Origin: Warburgia ugandensis
Taxonomy: Eukaryota > Streptophyta > Magnoliopsida > Canellales > Canellaceae
Length of the DNA stretch: 64,000 nt
Assembly (NCBI GenBank): GCA_035236585.1
Contig: CP141136.1
Coordinates: forward strand, 53,771,136 to 53,835,135
Direction: 5' to 3'
The notes beneath the pieces were generated by a model. It had not been told where the DNA came from. It worked only from the letters and a program-made list of their open reading frames with translations, and ran no database searches. The position numbers and the translations under genes are program-made. Each line of letters opens with the position of its first letter. Position 1 is the first letter of the stretch. Shown piece after piece: positions 12,663-24,420 of this stretch.

Positions 12663-14038
12663 CAGACCGCTTGATCCCAAATAAGACTTGGATTTTGTGT
12701 AGATTGTGGGGAACTCCTTTCCGTACTCTCTCTCTCTCTCCGTTTCTTGATGATCAAAGTTTACGCAATCTGGAGTGGCCTATTCTGTGTCCTCTCATAC
12801 TGTGTGCCACTTGGTCTGTCTCCGATCCGCTAATTACTCCGTCCTCGCCAACCTTTGGTCTACGTGTTCTAAGGCCGTTAATGGATCGTCCAACCAAATC
12901 AACGTACAAATGCTGATCCGACGATTAGTTGGATTCGATTTGGACACGTTAGTATGCATCCCAAAGGGCATGTTCTAAGGTACCATCTCAATATATTTAT
13001 TTTTGAAAAGTAATTCATTGGCTTTTTATTACTAATTCTATAATTGTATGGGGCCTATATTTATGAAGATCTAGATCTTTTAATATAGTGCCTATGATTT
13101 AGATGTGCTAAAATTCATAAATCTCGTCGATTGGGGCGGTGAAACTTTTGACAATTTATTTTAGTGCTCAGGAAAACAGTGAGTAAGAGATTACTCAATG
13201 AATCTTCATAAAACAGAATTATAGCCCATCAAAGCTGGTAAGAGGCTAATGAATAAAAAATAAGGGAGACAATTAAACTTTCCTATATTTATTCGAGGAA
13301 TGATAGTCCAGTAACACCAGTGCAAGTTGCACTTTACTGCAGCCCACTTTTTCATGATGCAACCCACTTTTCCTTGATCGGATCCGTCCATTTGTTTTGG
13401 ATGACTAATGAGCCTAGAATTTAAAAGATAAGTACTTTTGATCAGAACACATAAATGCATGAACGGATGAGTCCAGCTGAGAAATCAAATGAATGAGTTG
13501 GATTAACCAAATATAAAGCCATTATGCAAAAGGATCTTGCTGGGCTGTAGTGTCATGCTTGGTACTATTATTCCTCTGTACAATTATTCAGGGACGAAGA
13601 TAACTAATTCAGTCAGATCCTCCTCGGACGGTTTCCAAAAGCAAGGAAAATGGCTTTTCCATGTTTCACATTCTATTTTGTTATCTAAAACAACAACGTC
13701 TAGGGTCGTCCTATGGAGATGGTCTTTGTATCATGTGCCAACCTTTCTGATCATCAAGATTTACGTAACAGGCCCCAGCTTCGTTCGATCGCGCGGTTCA
13801 CATAATTTCTCTAAACATGGACGTCTAAGAGCCCCAAGAATCATGCCTACTGATCTCACAAAGAATACTTTCCATCAACGAACATGCAGACGGCAAGAAA
13901 CTATTTGGAACCAATGGTCTACATTGAACGTCTAAAACCCGTTATCCGGTTGCTAAAAATCATCCAGTCGGCTTGATTTTTGGGCTCTTAGACTTTCAAG
14001 CAAGTTGAACAGACGAGATCAACCAATCAAGATTACTC
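12663..14038. other. Gene-free spacer
   Basis: No coding similarity in any frame and no terminal repeats recognised. Short (CT)n tracts lie near 12727-12742. The open frames at 12659-12978 and 13537-13935 read as random sequence. Confidence 0.5.
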
Positions 14039-14052
14039 CATCCACCACCAAA

Positions 14053-14239
14053 AACGAAAAGAAAAAAGGACAGCTGGTGCACAGAGCTCCTGCAAATGCA
14101 GGTCTAAGGAAGGGGTGGACCACAGGGGTCTATAGTAACCAGTCTTACCTTATATTTTTGTGGGAGGCTGTTTCCAGGCCTTAACCCATGACCTCAAAGT
14201 TACAGGACGACAACTCTATATTGCTCAAGGGCTCTCCTT
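14053..14239 (-). mobile_element. Au SINE, nearly full length
   Basis: Minus-strand copy with the diagnostic body: GGTGCACAGAGCTCC at the 3' side, GGTGGACCACAGGGGTCTATAG in the middle (read on plus) and the tRNA-like head near 14200-14239. The flanks CATCCACCACCAAA (14039-14052) and CATCCACCACTAAA (14240-14253) are a 14-base target-site duplication with one mismatch, which defines the ends. Confidence 0.88.
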
Positions 14240-14253
14240 CATCCACCACTAAA

Positions 14254-15813
14254 TACAAAGAAAATTAAACTAGAAACAAGAAGGCGGCTTTGTTTACCTT
14301 TGGCACGGAGAGAGTTTGAGCCTCACCACGTCTCCCTGTTGCCCAACAGCGCCTGAGAAAAGGAAGATTGGAATTCACATCCGCAGCCCCAGTGGGTTCC
14401 ATGGTTTTCACTATCAATCAATCCTCAACTGCTACACTACTATTTCTCAAGCCTTCTGTGGTTTTATAGGCCTACACTTACCCTGATTCTGCCACTGTCT
14501 TTGCAGTACCCATACTTAGAAAGTTCGACTCAGGAACGAGTCAGCAGAGTAGTAAATCACTGGGCAAATCCAGAAACGTTAGGGAAAAGTTTTGACAAAA
14601 TTTCCGGAAGTTTCCTGTTTTAGGAAGGAGTATGTCAGGATCTTCATTTAGAGCAGCCACTTTGTGGAAACTTACTTTTTATTTATTTATTTATTTTTGG
14701 CAGATTATTGATAATTACTTGATCGAGTGAGTCTTTACTCGGCGAAAGCACAGCGGTGAAGTATTATTTCCAATTTCCAAACCATGTTTTTGGTAGGTCG
14801 GCAAACTATGAGTTGGACACGAAACTTATCCACCCTCAGATGATTCCAAGCCATTGATTAATTTGTGGACGTCTCATTGATGAATGTCCTTCTTTGGTTT
14901 TCCTTTTGCTAACCATCCGATCTGGACCCACATATCAAAGACTTGGATTTGTCCGACGGATGGATCAAATATAGCACGGCATACCGGCTATATATTGGAA
15001 GGGGTAGACCCACTTTAATTTTGTCGCTCGTTTTTCCATATGAAACCATATAAATGATCCACGTAACACAGTTATGACTTATGGATGCAGCAACCATTTT
15101 TCTAAATGGTTCGGATCTTCTCAGAGGTGGGCCCAGTTGGACAAATAGTTCGCTAAAGATAATAGATGGCCTGCATGTTAAACGGTCTCAATCACTGGAA
15201 AATTTTAAGCATAATAACCCGGAAATTAATCTTTGTGAATAACTTTTAGTTGTCCATTTGGAATTCACCTTAATAGAAAAAATTTCTCACTTTATTCAGT
15301 TGGTTCTATTCTCCTTGTGTATGTTTATGGAGATCTGCACATGAAATTCCACTAACAAAGTTGGTGTTCCAGTGACATATTTGGTGATCTGAACTGTTCA
15401 ACTTCTACCATGCATCTTAGAGAGGCAAGGGGGTAAGAGAGTTTTACATTAAATGATGATGACAATTACTATTTAGTAGTTGAAATGGAAGGCTATAAAT
15501 GATTTGTGGGTAGATAAATAAATAAATAAAAATCTAAACAGATCAAAGGTTCAAATGATGAGATGGAGTACATCTTTTGGTTTTAAGTGTCTAAGATTTA
15601 ACTTAAAAGATGCTTGGACCACCTCCGCCAATATTCAATGAAATGCACCTTTTGACTCAAATTACCACAATAAGTTTTTTCGTTTTTTTTTTTGTTGCAA
15701 GAAATGGGGTAAATTATATTGACAAGGGGGGAACAGCTCTCCAGTGGCTGTATAAGAGAAATACTCGTGATTAAGTTATTCAAATTAGTACATATATCAA
15801 GTATAGGCAAATG
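14254..15813. other. Gene-free spacer
   Basis: AT-rich sequence with short A/T tetranucleotide runs (TTTA near 14683-14697, AAAT near 15518-15530). No gene, RNA gene or intact transposon seen. Confidence 0.5.
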
Positions 15814-15957
15814 AGGGAAGCTTTGGCACAATGGTAAACTTGTTGTTATGTGATCTTGAGATTTTGGGTTCGAAGCGTGGAAGCAATCTCTTGTAAAAAT
15901 ATAAGGTAAGACCACATACTATATACCATTGTACTCGGTCCCTTTCCTGAAGTGCAC
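15814..15957 (+). mobile_element. Au SINE with internal deletion
   Basis: The head GGGAAGCTTTGGCACAATGG and the promoter-like GGGTTCGAAGCGTGGAA (B box of a tRNA-derived SINE) are clear. The body follows to about 15945, then about 25 bases of consensus are missing before AGTGCACG. No target-site duplication is apparent. Confidence 0.75.
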
Positions 15958-16182
15958 GCAAAGCTATCTCTAAACTAATGTGCAGTGCAGCATATACAGA
16001 TGCACATATTTTCCACGAAAATATAGGCTAAGTCCACTTGTCCCTGTCTAACGTCTTGGTTTGCTGTGGGTGGTAGGGCCACCAAATGTTTCTGTTCTTG
16101 GAGAGTTCCTTCTTTCATCTCAAACAGTCAAACTGGAGTTGAGTTCTAACCGTTCAAGATGTAACCCAAATGTTTAATTGCT

Positions 16183-16287
16183 CATTTCAATTGCACCCTT
16201 CAAGCCTTTCAAAGAGAGAGGGAGTGTAAATTGTCATGAGAACGTCTAACTTGTGGGTCTCATTTCAATTGCACCCTTCGAGCCTTT

Positions 16288-16331
<44 letters not shown>

Positions 16332-16378
16332 TGTTTGGATTCAAATGTAAATTGTCATGAGGACGTCTAACTTGTGCG
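16183..16378 (+). repeat. Imperfect tandem duplication containing a (GA)n microsatellite
   Basis: Copy 1 (16183-16260) and copy 2 (16261-16378) share CATTTCAATTGCACCCTTC, AGCCTTTCAAAGAGAGAG and the tail GTAAATTGTCATGAG with ACGTCTAACTTGTG. In copy 2 the GA tract has expanded to about 19 units (16291-16328), and some extra bases lie after it. This is a local duplication with later microsatellite growth in one copy. Confidence 0.8.
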
Positions 16379-16580
16379 TTTGAGCTGCCACGTCGGTGAT
16401 AGGTTGTAATGACTTTAACTAATAGATTAGAAAGAATAAAATCGGCTAAAGTAGAATGTTTTTATCAGTTTCAAGAGGGTTTGGAAAAATAAACAATAAA
16501 CAATTCAAAAGGTGAATACTCCTTTATAGTTTCTAATATGCCTTTTAAAATAGATAAATTATAACCGATCATAAATTTGA

Positions 16581-16762
16581 AGGAGAGCCTTGGCGCAATA
16601 GCAAAAGTTATCGTCATATGACTTTGAGGTCACAGGTTCAAGGCGTGGAATCAGTATTTTGCAAAAATGCAAAGTAAGCTGCCTACTTTAGGCTATTATA
16701 GCCTGCTCTTTCCCCGGACCCCGCATAGGCCGGAGCTTTGTGCACCAGAATTGCCTTTTTTT
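16581..16762 (+). mobile_element. Au SINE, full length
   Basis: Runs from GGAGAGCCTTGGCGCAATAG through the B-box-like GGTTCAAGGCG to GAGCTTTGTGCACCAGAATTGCC and a T run. All consensus blocks are in order. I could not define a target-site duplication with confidence. Confidence 0.85.
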
Positions 16763-18133
16763 AGATTTAACAGATCAGATTGATTCGATCAATTTTTTAA
16801 ATGGATCTAATTTCTTTGATCCAAAACATATATCTGTGAATTCTAATTCGTTTTTGTTGGCTATAAGTATACTTCTCTCGAAAGCAAGTCTTCATGCCCG
16901 AAGCTTTTATCTTATAGGAAAAGAAGTGGAATTATACTTGCATGCCTCTTTTATATATCCAAGTCATTTCCGAGAATAGCTTGTATGTGCAGAATTTTGT
17001 GTTCATTAGATATTTTATTCTATGTTTTTTTTTTTTTTGCTGTTATTTTCAACTTATTAAAATACTGGATAGAAGTATGCATGTAATTTTCAACTAAAGC
17101 ATAAGATAAATTACTTAAGAGGCATGGAGTTTGATACATAGCCTAATTAAGTCATACCCAACATGATGAATCACTCATACTACACAATAGGCAAGTATAG
17201 CGAACTTGTTCTTAGTTAAATTGAAGTGCTCACTTAGATTCATCATTTCTTAAAAAAGGAATATTGAATGACCAAATATAAAAATAATGGCTGCAATTGC
17301 TTACTTGAGGAAGAATTACACTATTTTGGGCAAAATACGTGATGTTGGAGCCACCCTGTGGACCGTAATTTTGTCTTGGTTGGACATTTTTAGACCTTTC
17401 ATTCAAAACGGCCTGCCTACGGTTTTTTTTTATATAAATAAATAAATAAGGGAATGTAAGCCATTGTGTTTTTGGTATATTACAGCATGTAACCAACGAA
17501 ATAACTATTTGACAGAGGACCAGAACCACGGATGCTTTGCACCTCAGATCACGGATGGTTTTACATAACGGGATACACCTACGGTTGATCTGAACCGTTC
17601 TTTAGTAGGTTCCATGTTGGCTCTCTGGTAGCCCAAAACCCGTCCAACTGATGAGTTCTACTTCCAAGCAAATACAGTATGTGTTTGTTGGTCAAATGTA
17701 AACCTGAGCTTAGCGGAATGCTATACCACCCTTGCATAATGAACCTGGGGTTTTAGATGATCTGACCCGTTCAAACTTCTTTTCTCATTTTGAAACTGTC
17801 TGCCCCGTCCAAACGATTTCTCTAAGGTTGGATTACCAGAAGTCCAAAATTGTGCCTATTGGATGATTCTTGCACATGAAAACATGTGAATTTTGGTCTT
17901 TGAATGTGAATGTGGCATGTGGCGTTTTGGTCTTTGAATGTGACAAATGTTCACTCCACTCTTTATTAGGCACTTAGATCCTCTCAATCTTGTACCCATG
18001 TATCCCATTATATCTTTGTGTAAGTGCCTCGAGGAGGGCTGTTCTCCTCTCAAGCAATAGTTTACCCTTTCTCAAAAAGAAAAAAGTCTGAATTTTGGTT
18101 TAAGATTACTAAAGTATGTATTATATGGAAAAA
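16763..18133. other. Gene-free spacer
   Basis: AT-rich. Contains a T run at 17026-17038, (AAAT)n at 17440-17450 and a short direct repeat of TTTTGGTCTTTGAATGTGA at about 17891 and 17925. No coding similarity seen. Confidence 0.5.
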
Positions 18134-18658
18134 TGTTAGCAAAACTGAGTTCCAAGACTAACTATGTTGCTAGAAATCTTGTGCAAAAATGAATTCATTG
18201 TACCTTAGCTTAGAGATATGCTTATAGTAGCTATTTAAAGACAGTTGAAGCTTCTTAAAATGTGCAACGGATAGGCAGCTTTATCTACAAAACTTAGCCA
18301 AGTTACACTCAATATGTACCTCAACTAATTTGCACAATCAAAATTGGTCTATGCTTTAATCTCTTGAATTTGATTGCCTTTCAATAATCTTAAAAATAGA
18401 AAGTATCACAAAACCTGATAAATATGAAATAGGCTATAGAGACACACAAATAAATAAATGTCGAATACAAGCTTCAAACATGATCTGCAAAAAGCTCACC
18501 CAACACTCTGAAGAGGTTACATACATGGGCTACAAAATGTGCTCCCAGTAAATATCTAATACCCTTCAAATAAGCTAAAGAGTCTTTTGTATTGGTTAAC
18601 AAAAGTGCACCTGATAAACCTCTAAAGCCTCATCATTATCATCAAGACCTTATCCCAA

Positions 18659-19306
18659 TTAGGGGTCAGCCATATGAATCTTATTCCTCCATTCCTCTTT
18701 ATTAAGTACAATGGCTTCATTTAGTTCCAAAGTTTTAAAATTTTTCCTCACCACTTCTATCCACGTTCTTTTGGGCCTTTCCCTTATCCTTATAGGACCT
18801 TCTACTTGTATTGCCTCACTCCTTCTAATCGGTGCCGATGTTAGTCTCCTTTGAACATGTCCAAACCATCTAAGTCTAATCTCCCTAATCTTGTTACCTA
18901 TTGGTGCTACCCCTAAATTTTCTCTAATATTTTCATTTCTAATTCTATCATTTCTTGTCTTACCACACATCCATCTCAACATCCTCATTTCTGCGATGCT
19001 CATCCTATGAGCATGATGTTCCTTAATTGCCCAACACTCTGATCCATAGAGCATGGCCAGCCTTATGGCCATCCTATAGAGTTTTTCTTTTAGTTTGAGT
19101 GGCACCCGCCGATCACACAAAATTTTAGATGCACCTCTCCATTTGTTCCAAGCTGCTTGGATTCTCTGGGTAACCTCCTTCTTAATCTCTCCACTCTCAT
19201 GAATCATTGATCCTAAGTACCGAAAGTGGTCTTTTATGGGGACTTCTTGGTTATCAATCTTGACTAGTGTTCCACTCCTACTCCTCTCCTTGCTAAATTT
19301 GCATTC
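18659..19306 (-). pseudogene. LINE 3' coding segment (C-terminal domain)
   Basis: Encodes the region after the reverse transcriptase core of RTE-type plant LINEs. GSMIHESGEIKKEV, IRLAMLYGSECWA, MRMLRWMCGKTRNDRIRNE, LRWFGHVQRR and RPKRTWIEVVRK are characteristic; in plant annotations these often appear as retrovirus-related or craniofacial-development-like proteins. The frame is open for about 182 codons from 19207, and similarity extends upstream to about 19306 (ECKFSKERSRSGTLVKIDNQ). The coding sequence ends at 18659. Confidence 0.85.
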
Positions 19307-19370
19307 TAGTTGGTCCCAAGCCTAGATGAAAAAGGAGGTGGGTCTTGCGTCAGGTGCCAACCGGCAAGGG

Positions 19371-19466
19371 AGAAGTTGAAGATGATTTTGTTATTTCTTT
19401 CTTACAAATGAATAAGCATTTGTATATTAGTTTGTGAGGAAGAAATGAAAATCATCTCCAACTTCT
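19371..19466. repeat. Inverted repeat (about 96-base hairpin) near the LINE 5' end
   Basis: The arms AGAAGTTGAAGATGATTTT (19371-19389) and AAAATCATCTCCAACTTCT (19448-19466) are inverted complements with one mismatch. The pairing continues inward with TATTTCTTTC against GAAGAAATG-like sequence, and an inner stem ACAAATG/CATTTGT lies at 19404-19423. It may be a structured 5' UTR or a very small inserted hairpin element; no flanking duplication decides this. Confidence 0.6.
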
Positions 19467-19520
19467 TAAAACTATTACAACCCTAACATGACATGAATTG
19501 AAAACTGACATTCCCTCGAG

Positions 19521-19725
19521 CTAGGGCGTTCCCCATAAGCGACGCGCTGCATCGGATCCCGAGTGTGGTGAAAAATAGGCAAGGGTTGCTAGGGCGTTCT
19601 CCTAGAAGCAACACGCTACATTGGATCCCATGTGTAGTGAAAAATGGGCAAGGGCTGCTAGAGCATCCCCTCGGAAGTGACGCGCTGCATCAGAACCCAG
19701 GTGCAGTGAAAAGTGGACATGGGTT
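19521..19725 (+). repeat. Three tandem 68-69-base repeats in the LINE 5' UTR
   Basis: Units at 19521-19588, 19589-19656 and 19657-19725 each run from GCTAG(G/A)GC(G/A)T through a (G/A)A(C/T)(G/A)CGCT(G/A)CAT core to AGTGAAAA(A/G)T(A/G)GG. They lie directly upstream of the endonuclease frame, where promoter-bearing tandem units are common in LINEs. Promoter function is inferred from position only. Confidence 0.75.
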
Positions 19726-19737
19726 CATGCCATGGAG

Positions 19738-20554
19738 GTCGAGAAAGGCTATAGTAAATAGGATATCTCAAAAGCATAAGATTCGTATTGCCACATAGAA
19801 TATAGGGACATTGATAGGTAAGAGTTTGGAGTTAATAGACGCAATGAAACATAGAAGAGTCAACATTGCTTATATCCAAGAAACCAAGTGGAAAGGAGCT
19901 AAAGCTAGAGAAATAGATGGGTATAAATTATGGTATGTAGGAAAGGATAATAACATAAATGGCGTAGGAATAATAGTGGATAAGGAATTAAAGGATAAAG
20001 TTGTGGACGTTAAAAGAATCAGTAATAGAATTATAATAATAAAACTTGTTCTAGGAGAGAAAATTATAAATATAATAAGTGCATATGCACCACAAGTAGG
20101 GTTACAAGATATAATCAAGAGATGATTTTGGGAAGATATGGAGGGAGTCATGCAAGAAATTCCCAACACTGAGGAGATATTTATAGGAGCAGACTTAAAT
20201 GGTCATGTAGGAAAAGAAAAGGAAGGATATGATAGAATACATGGAGGGTATAGTATATGTCAACGAAATGAAATGGGGGAGAATATCCTCGATTTTGCTT
20301 TATCATATAACCTAGCCATTGCAAATACACCCTTTAAGAAGAGAGATGAACACTTAATAACCTTTAAAAGTGGACTTCATAAAAGCCAAATAGACTTTTT
20401 TCTACTTAGGAATAATGAACAATATATGTGTAAGGATTGTAAGGCGATACCCGACGAGAGTTTAACCTCACAACATAGGTTAATGGTTATGGATATCCAT
20501 ATCAAAAGATGGAAGAAAAGAAATGAACTTAATAGGCATCCAAAAATTATGTAG
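19738..20554 (+). pseudogene. LINE apurinic-type endonuclease (decayed)
   Basis: The order of motifs matches APE-like LINE endonucleases. IRIAT(stop)NIGTL stands where the family has IRIATWNIGTL. Then come IAYIQETKWKGAKA (metal-binding Glu), GVGIIVDK, IISAYAPQVG, IFIGADLNGHVG (Asp-Asn pair), RNEMGENILDFA, SQIDFFLLR and TSQHRLMVMDI (catalytic His). In-frame stops at 19796-19798 (TGG to TAG) and 20123-20125 (probably CGA to TGA) break it, so it is inactive. It lies on the plus strand because this half of the LINE is inverted. Confidence 0.88.
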
Positions 20555-21967
20555 TGGAACTTAAAAGGAGAGAAAATAACCTCATTCATAAATAAGTTGA
20601 TGGTAGAAGGAAATTGGAACTATTAAACAAAAGTAAATACCATGTGGATTAATATTGATGAGTCCATTAAGTAAGTGGCAAAAGATGTCTTAGGAATATC
20701 TAAAAGTAAAAGGCAATTAGTAAAGGAAACATGGTGGTGGAGTGAAACAATGCAAAAAGTTATTAAAGAAAAATGGATGTGTTTTAAAGAATGGTAGAAG
20801 ACTAGAAATAGTAAAAACTATAAACAATATAAGAATGCTAAAAAGTTTACTAAGAGAATAGTAAGTAAGGCTAAACTTAAAGCATATGATGAGCTCTATA
20901 ATAAACTAGGAACAAGAAAAGGTGAGAAAGATGTGTTTAAACTTGCAAAAGTAAAAGAACAGAAGGGTAAAGACTTAAATCATGTTAGGTGCATTAGAAG
21001 CAATGATCAAAAGGTATTAGTCAAAGATGATGAGATCAAACAAAGGTGGGAAACATACTTTCAAAAATTGTTAAATGACAATGGCTCTGAGAATATAGGG
21101 ATTGAAAATACTATAAATATAAATAACATTGGATATTATAAATATGTACATAGGATTAGAATACCTAAAGTAAAAGAGGCCCTGAAAAAGATGAAATCAG
21201 AGAGGCCATGGGGCCCGATGGTATACTAATAGAGGTTTAGAAGCATATGGGAGATATTGGGTAGTTTGGTTGACCAAGTTATTTAATAAGATTATAAAAT
21301 TAAAGAAAATGCCTGATGAGTGGAGGAAAAGCTCTATTGTACCAATTTATAAGAATAAAGGAGACATACAGAGCTACACTAATTATCGAGGGATCAAACT
21401 TATGAGCCACACTATGAAACTTTTTGAAAGAGTGATTGAGAAGAGGCTATAACATAAAACAAGTGTATTAGATAATCAGTTTGGTTTCATGCCTGGGAGG
21501 TCTACCAAGGAAGCTATTTTCTTACTAAGACAATTAGTAAAGAAATATAGGGAGAGGAGGAAAGACCTCCACATGGTCTTTATTGACTTAGAGCTATGAT
21601 AAAGTCCTTAGAGAGTTAATATGGAGGGTGTTGGGCGATAAAGGGTTTCGCAGGAGTATATAGACATAATTAAATATATGCATGAGGGAGCAGTAACAAA
21701 TGTTAAGACCACTAGTGGCGAGACTGGTGATTTTCCTGTCATTGTAAGATTGCACCAAGGATTGGCATTGAGCCCATACCTTTTCACATTGGTTATGGAT
21801 GAATTAACAAAACATATGCATGAGGAGATTCCCTCGTGCATGCTATTTGCAGATAATATAGTCTTACTTGATGATACAAGGGAGGTGTAAACATAAAGCT
21901 AGAGTTATGGAGAGAAGCATTAGAATCTAAAGGATTTAAAATTAGCTGAACTAAGACAGAATATATG
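20555..21967 (+). pseudogene. LINE reverse transcriptase (decayed)
   Basis: Reverse transcriptase blocks occur in order: PDEWRKSSIVPIYKNKGD with YTNYRGIKLMSHTMKLFERV (21312-21450), QFGFMPGRSTKEAIFLLR followed by MVFIDLE (21477-21593), RLHQGLALSPYLFTLVMDEL (about 21750-21809) and the catalytic box at 21846-21857. That box reads FADN rather than the family's FADD, removing a metal-binding Asp. Frame changes near 21220 and 21595-21680 and several stops confirm decay. The segment ends abruptly at the inversion breakpoint, next to the target-site duplication. Confidence 0.88.
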
Positions 21968-22746
21968 GATAAACCTCTAAAGCCTAAGGCCTAGAAAAAG
22001 TGATTAAAGATATGGACTATAAAATGCTCACCCAGTATCTAATGATCTCTAGATAAGCTAAAGAAACCTCAAACTTGGGCTGAAAATTAACCCAATAAAC
22101 CTTTAAAGCCTAAAATCCAAGCTTCAAAAGTGATCAAAGTCTAGTAAAATAGGGCTGTAAAATGCACACCTACTAGCACCGGCCCAATAAGTACTCAAGA
22201 TCAACAAGTATTTGAGACTAGATAAGATAAGGACTACAAAAAGCAAAACCACAAGCGAGCTTTAATGGAAACCACAACCACATAATAGGGATGCAAAAGA
22301 TCACCCAAAGAGTCTCTCCAACTTTAGATATCCAGAGAGAACAAGTCTTGACATCTAAAATCAAGTAGAACAAACCAAGAAAAAACCATACAACACCTTT
22401 ATAGAACTATCAAAGACTTGAGAATAAATGAATAAAGCATTGGGGGCATCGCCTTTATATAGGGACTCCTCTCTTCTAGTCTTTCCATCAAAAGTAATGT
22501 GGGATTATTACTTCATTTCTCTTATATAGAGATATCATTCTCTATCTCTTTAAAAGTAGCAATGTGAGACTAAAGACCATTTTAACTTAAAAACAATTGC
22601 AACAATTCCCATCTATTGTTAAGTTAAAAGTCTCTTTAAACGTGGTAATGTGAGACTAAAGACCATTTTAACTTAAAAATAATTGCAACAATTCCCAACT
22701 ATTGTTATGTTAAAAGCAACTTTCAAACATTCTCCCACTTGTTTTT

Positions 22747-24420
22747 AATTTAAAATAATAAAAATCAATGAAGAAGATATCAAAAAAGAAAATTTGGCAT
22801 TTAAGTAAGATCAGTTTATTAAATAAAGTGAATAAAACTTTGCACTTTCTCCTAGTGTATACATTTATGAAGAATCATGGAAACCAATGAAATGAATCTC
22901 GAACTTTTTCCTTGAAGAAAGAAATATGACATGCACTTCTTTTTAAATGAGACATGTTTACTTAAATCGAGATTGTTTACTAATTATCATGCACTAATCT
23001 AGTAATTCACTGAGTTCTCTAGTGACCAACTTAAATCTCATAAGAGACAGCCAAACCCCCATACTTTGAATAGGTGAGTCCATCAATGGTGCACCTATAT
23101 ATACCACAAATCCAAAATTGTCAAATCTATAGATTCATTAAGACATAAGTGATCATCAATACTACAAGTCACAATACATACACAATAGGAATGGGAAAAA
23201 AAAGTCATAGTGCATCTAGTTAGATCCAGATACACTAAATAGGGTTGCTGCTACTGGCCAAATAAAAGTCTTTAAGCCAATGTCCCTTAACATCATATCT
23301 ACCAGCTCTCTTCTAAGGAAAGGGTTAGATAAATTCTTCTAGGATAAACAATACATCTATCAAAGGCATTCTAGCCAATCCAAGGAGTCTAGCTCCCAAT
23401 TAAAGTCCATTTTGAATAAGACATTCCAAGACAACCAATTGAATATAATCCTTAATGAAACCTAGCTCTTATATTAAGGTCTCCAAAAGGAGCTCATTAA
23501 TTAGTTGATTATGAAGGTTTTCAAACTCCACCAAACAAAAATCATGTGGTTATCATATCCACAAATAAAAAATCTAATTATAGCAAATTCTCATATAGAT
23601 GATTATTTTTTAAGTTGCCACTCAAAGCTTGAATTTTCTCAGGTCACCTATTAGGCGATAATTCATGTTATCATTGCCTCAGTTCATTTTAAGTCATAGA
23701 GCCCATAATGTAGAGTCATTTAAGATTATTGCCACTTCTTCATAAACTATCTAGTCTTCTCCACTTGGATTAATATTCTAGCTTTAATCTACAACTACAA
23801 AATAATGTCTTCTATCAGACTACTATGTTCTCATAGTACTTTACCTAATAAACAGGCTTTCAATTATGCTTTAGTAAGATTCCTTTGAATAGTCAAGGTG
23901 TCTATCATAAGTCAAATTGACTAAATCCTCCAAGAATCCATTTTACAATAGTTAGATAGTGTAAGAACTAGTCACTATCTTCTTTGATAATATTGATTCG
24001 CATGTTCACTTTACTTGCACCTATATCCATAAATTAAATTATTTTATATTAAATTCTTCCCAAGGATTAAGATCAATTCCATGGGATCGCAACACATCAT
24101 GCCTGCTGTATACTTAAGTATCTCCACCATTTGTTTTATTGTACTGGATATGGTCACATCTCTCATATTTTTGAGCTTCTTTAGGAGTGTATTCAATTCA
24201 AGCACTAACATAATTTGCCAATAGGAAATATCCCTATGACATAGATTTCTTTATAGACTTTGTCCATATATGTCATATGGATACCCACAAATCATTAAGT
24301 AATGTTGATGAAATAATCAATAGCTATTTGTTAACAGTCATGATAGTTTGTTTGTTTGAATCCCAGTAACCATTAACCATGTAACCAATGTACTTATTAG
24401 TAGTATTAAAATAGTCATCA
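22747..24420 (-). other. Copia interior, 3' part (decayed)
   Basis: Lies between the polypurine tract and insertion B. No protein domain could be recognised. It shares no obvious repeats with the rest of the window. Confidence 0.45.

Larger units (their letters stand above)
18631..21967 (-). mobile_element. RTE-type LINE with 5' inversion (twin priming)
   Basis: The insert is flanked by a perfect 18-base target-site duplication, GATAAACCTCTAAAGCCT, at 18613-18630 and 21968-21985. The 3' segment lies on the minus strand (19306 down to 18631) and ends in a GATGATAATGATG-type tail, as in RTE elements. The rest lies inverted on the plus strand from about 19323 to 21967: the 5' region, endonuclease and reverse transcriptase. 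The protein sequence at 21967 (KTEYM) continues logically in the minus-strand segment (ECKFSKERS), so one element was split and one half flipped. About 16 bases (19307-19322) at the inner junction fit neither half. The copy is dead: it has stop codons and frameshifts, and an altered reverse transcriptase box. Confidence 0.88.
18134..22729 (-). repeat. 3' LTR of the copia element (interrupted by a LINE)
   Basis: Aligns with 33783-34579 and 43368-43634 over most of its length. The clearest shared stretch contains GAAATAGGCTA followed by ACACACAAATAAATAAATGTC (18428 onward and 34080 onward) and AACATGATCTGCAAAAAGC. Near its 5' end a block of about 90 bases built around GACTAAAGACCATTTTAACTT is duplicated in tandem (22566-22710). 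The other LTR has only one copy of this block. Confidence 0.75.

Noticed and set aside
12050-12680. 188- and 185-codon minus-strand frames at the NADP-MDH 5' end
   Set aside because: Only the part from the ATG at 12505 to the donor at 12341 and the exon 12234-12141 are coding; the rest is 5' UTR and intron read through.
19870-20169. 99-codon minus-strand frame
   Set aside because: Shadow of the LINE endonuclease on the other strand; Ile/Ser-rich with no domain.
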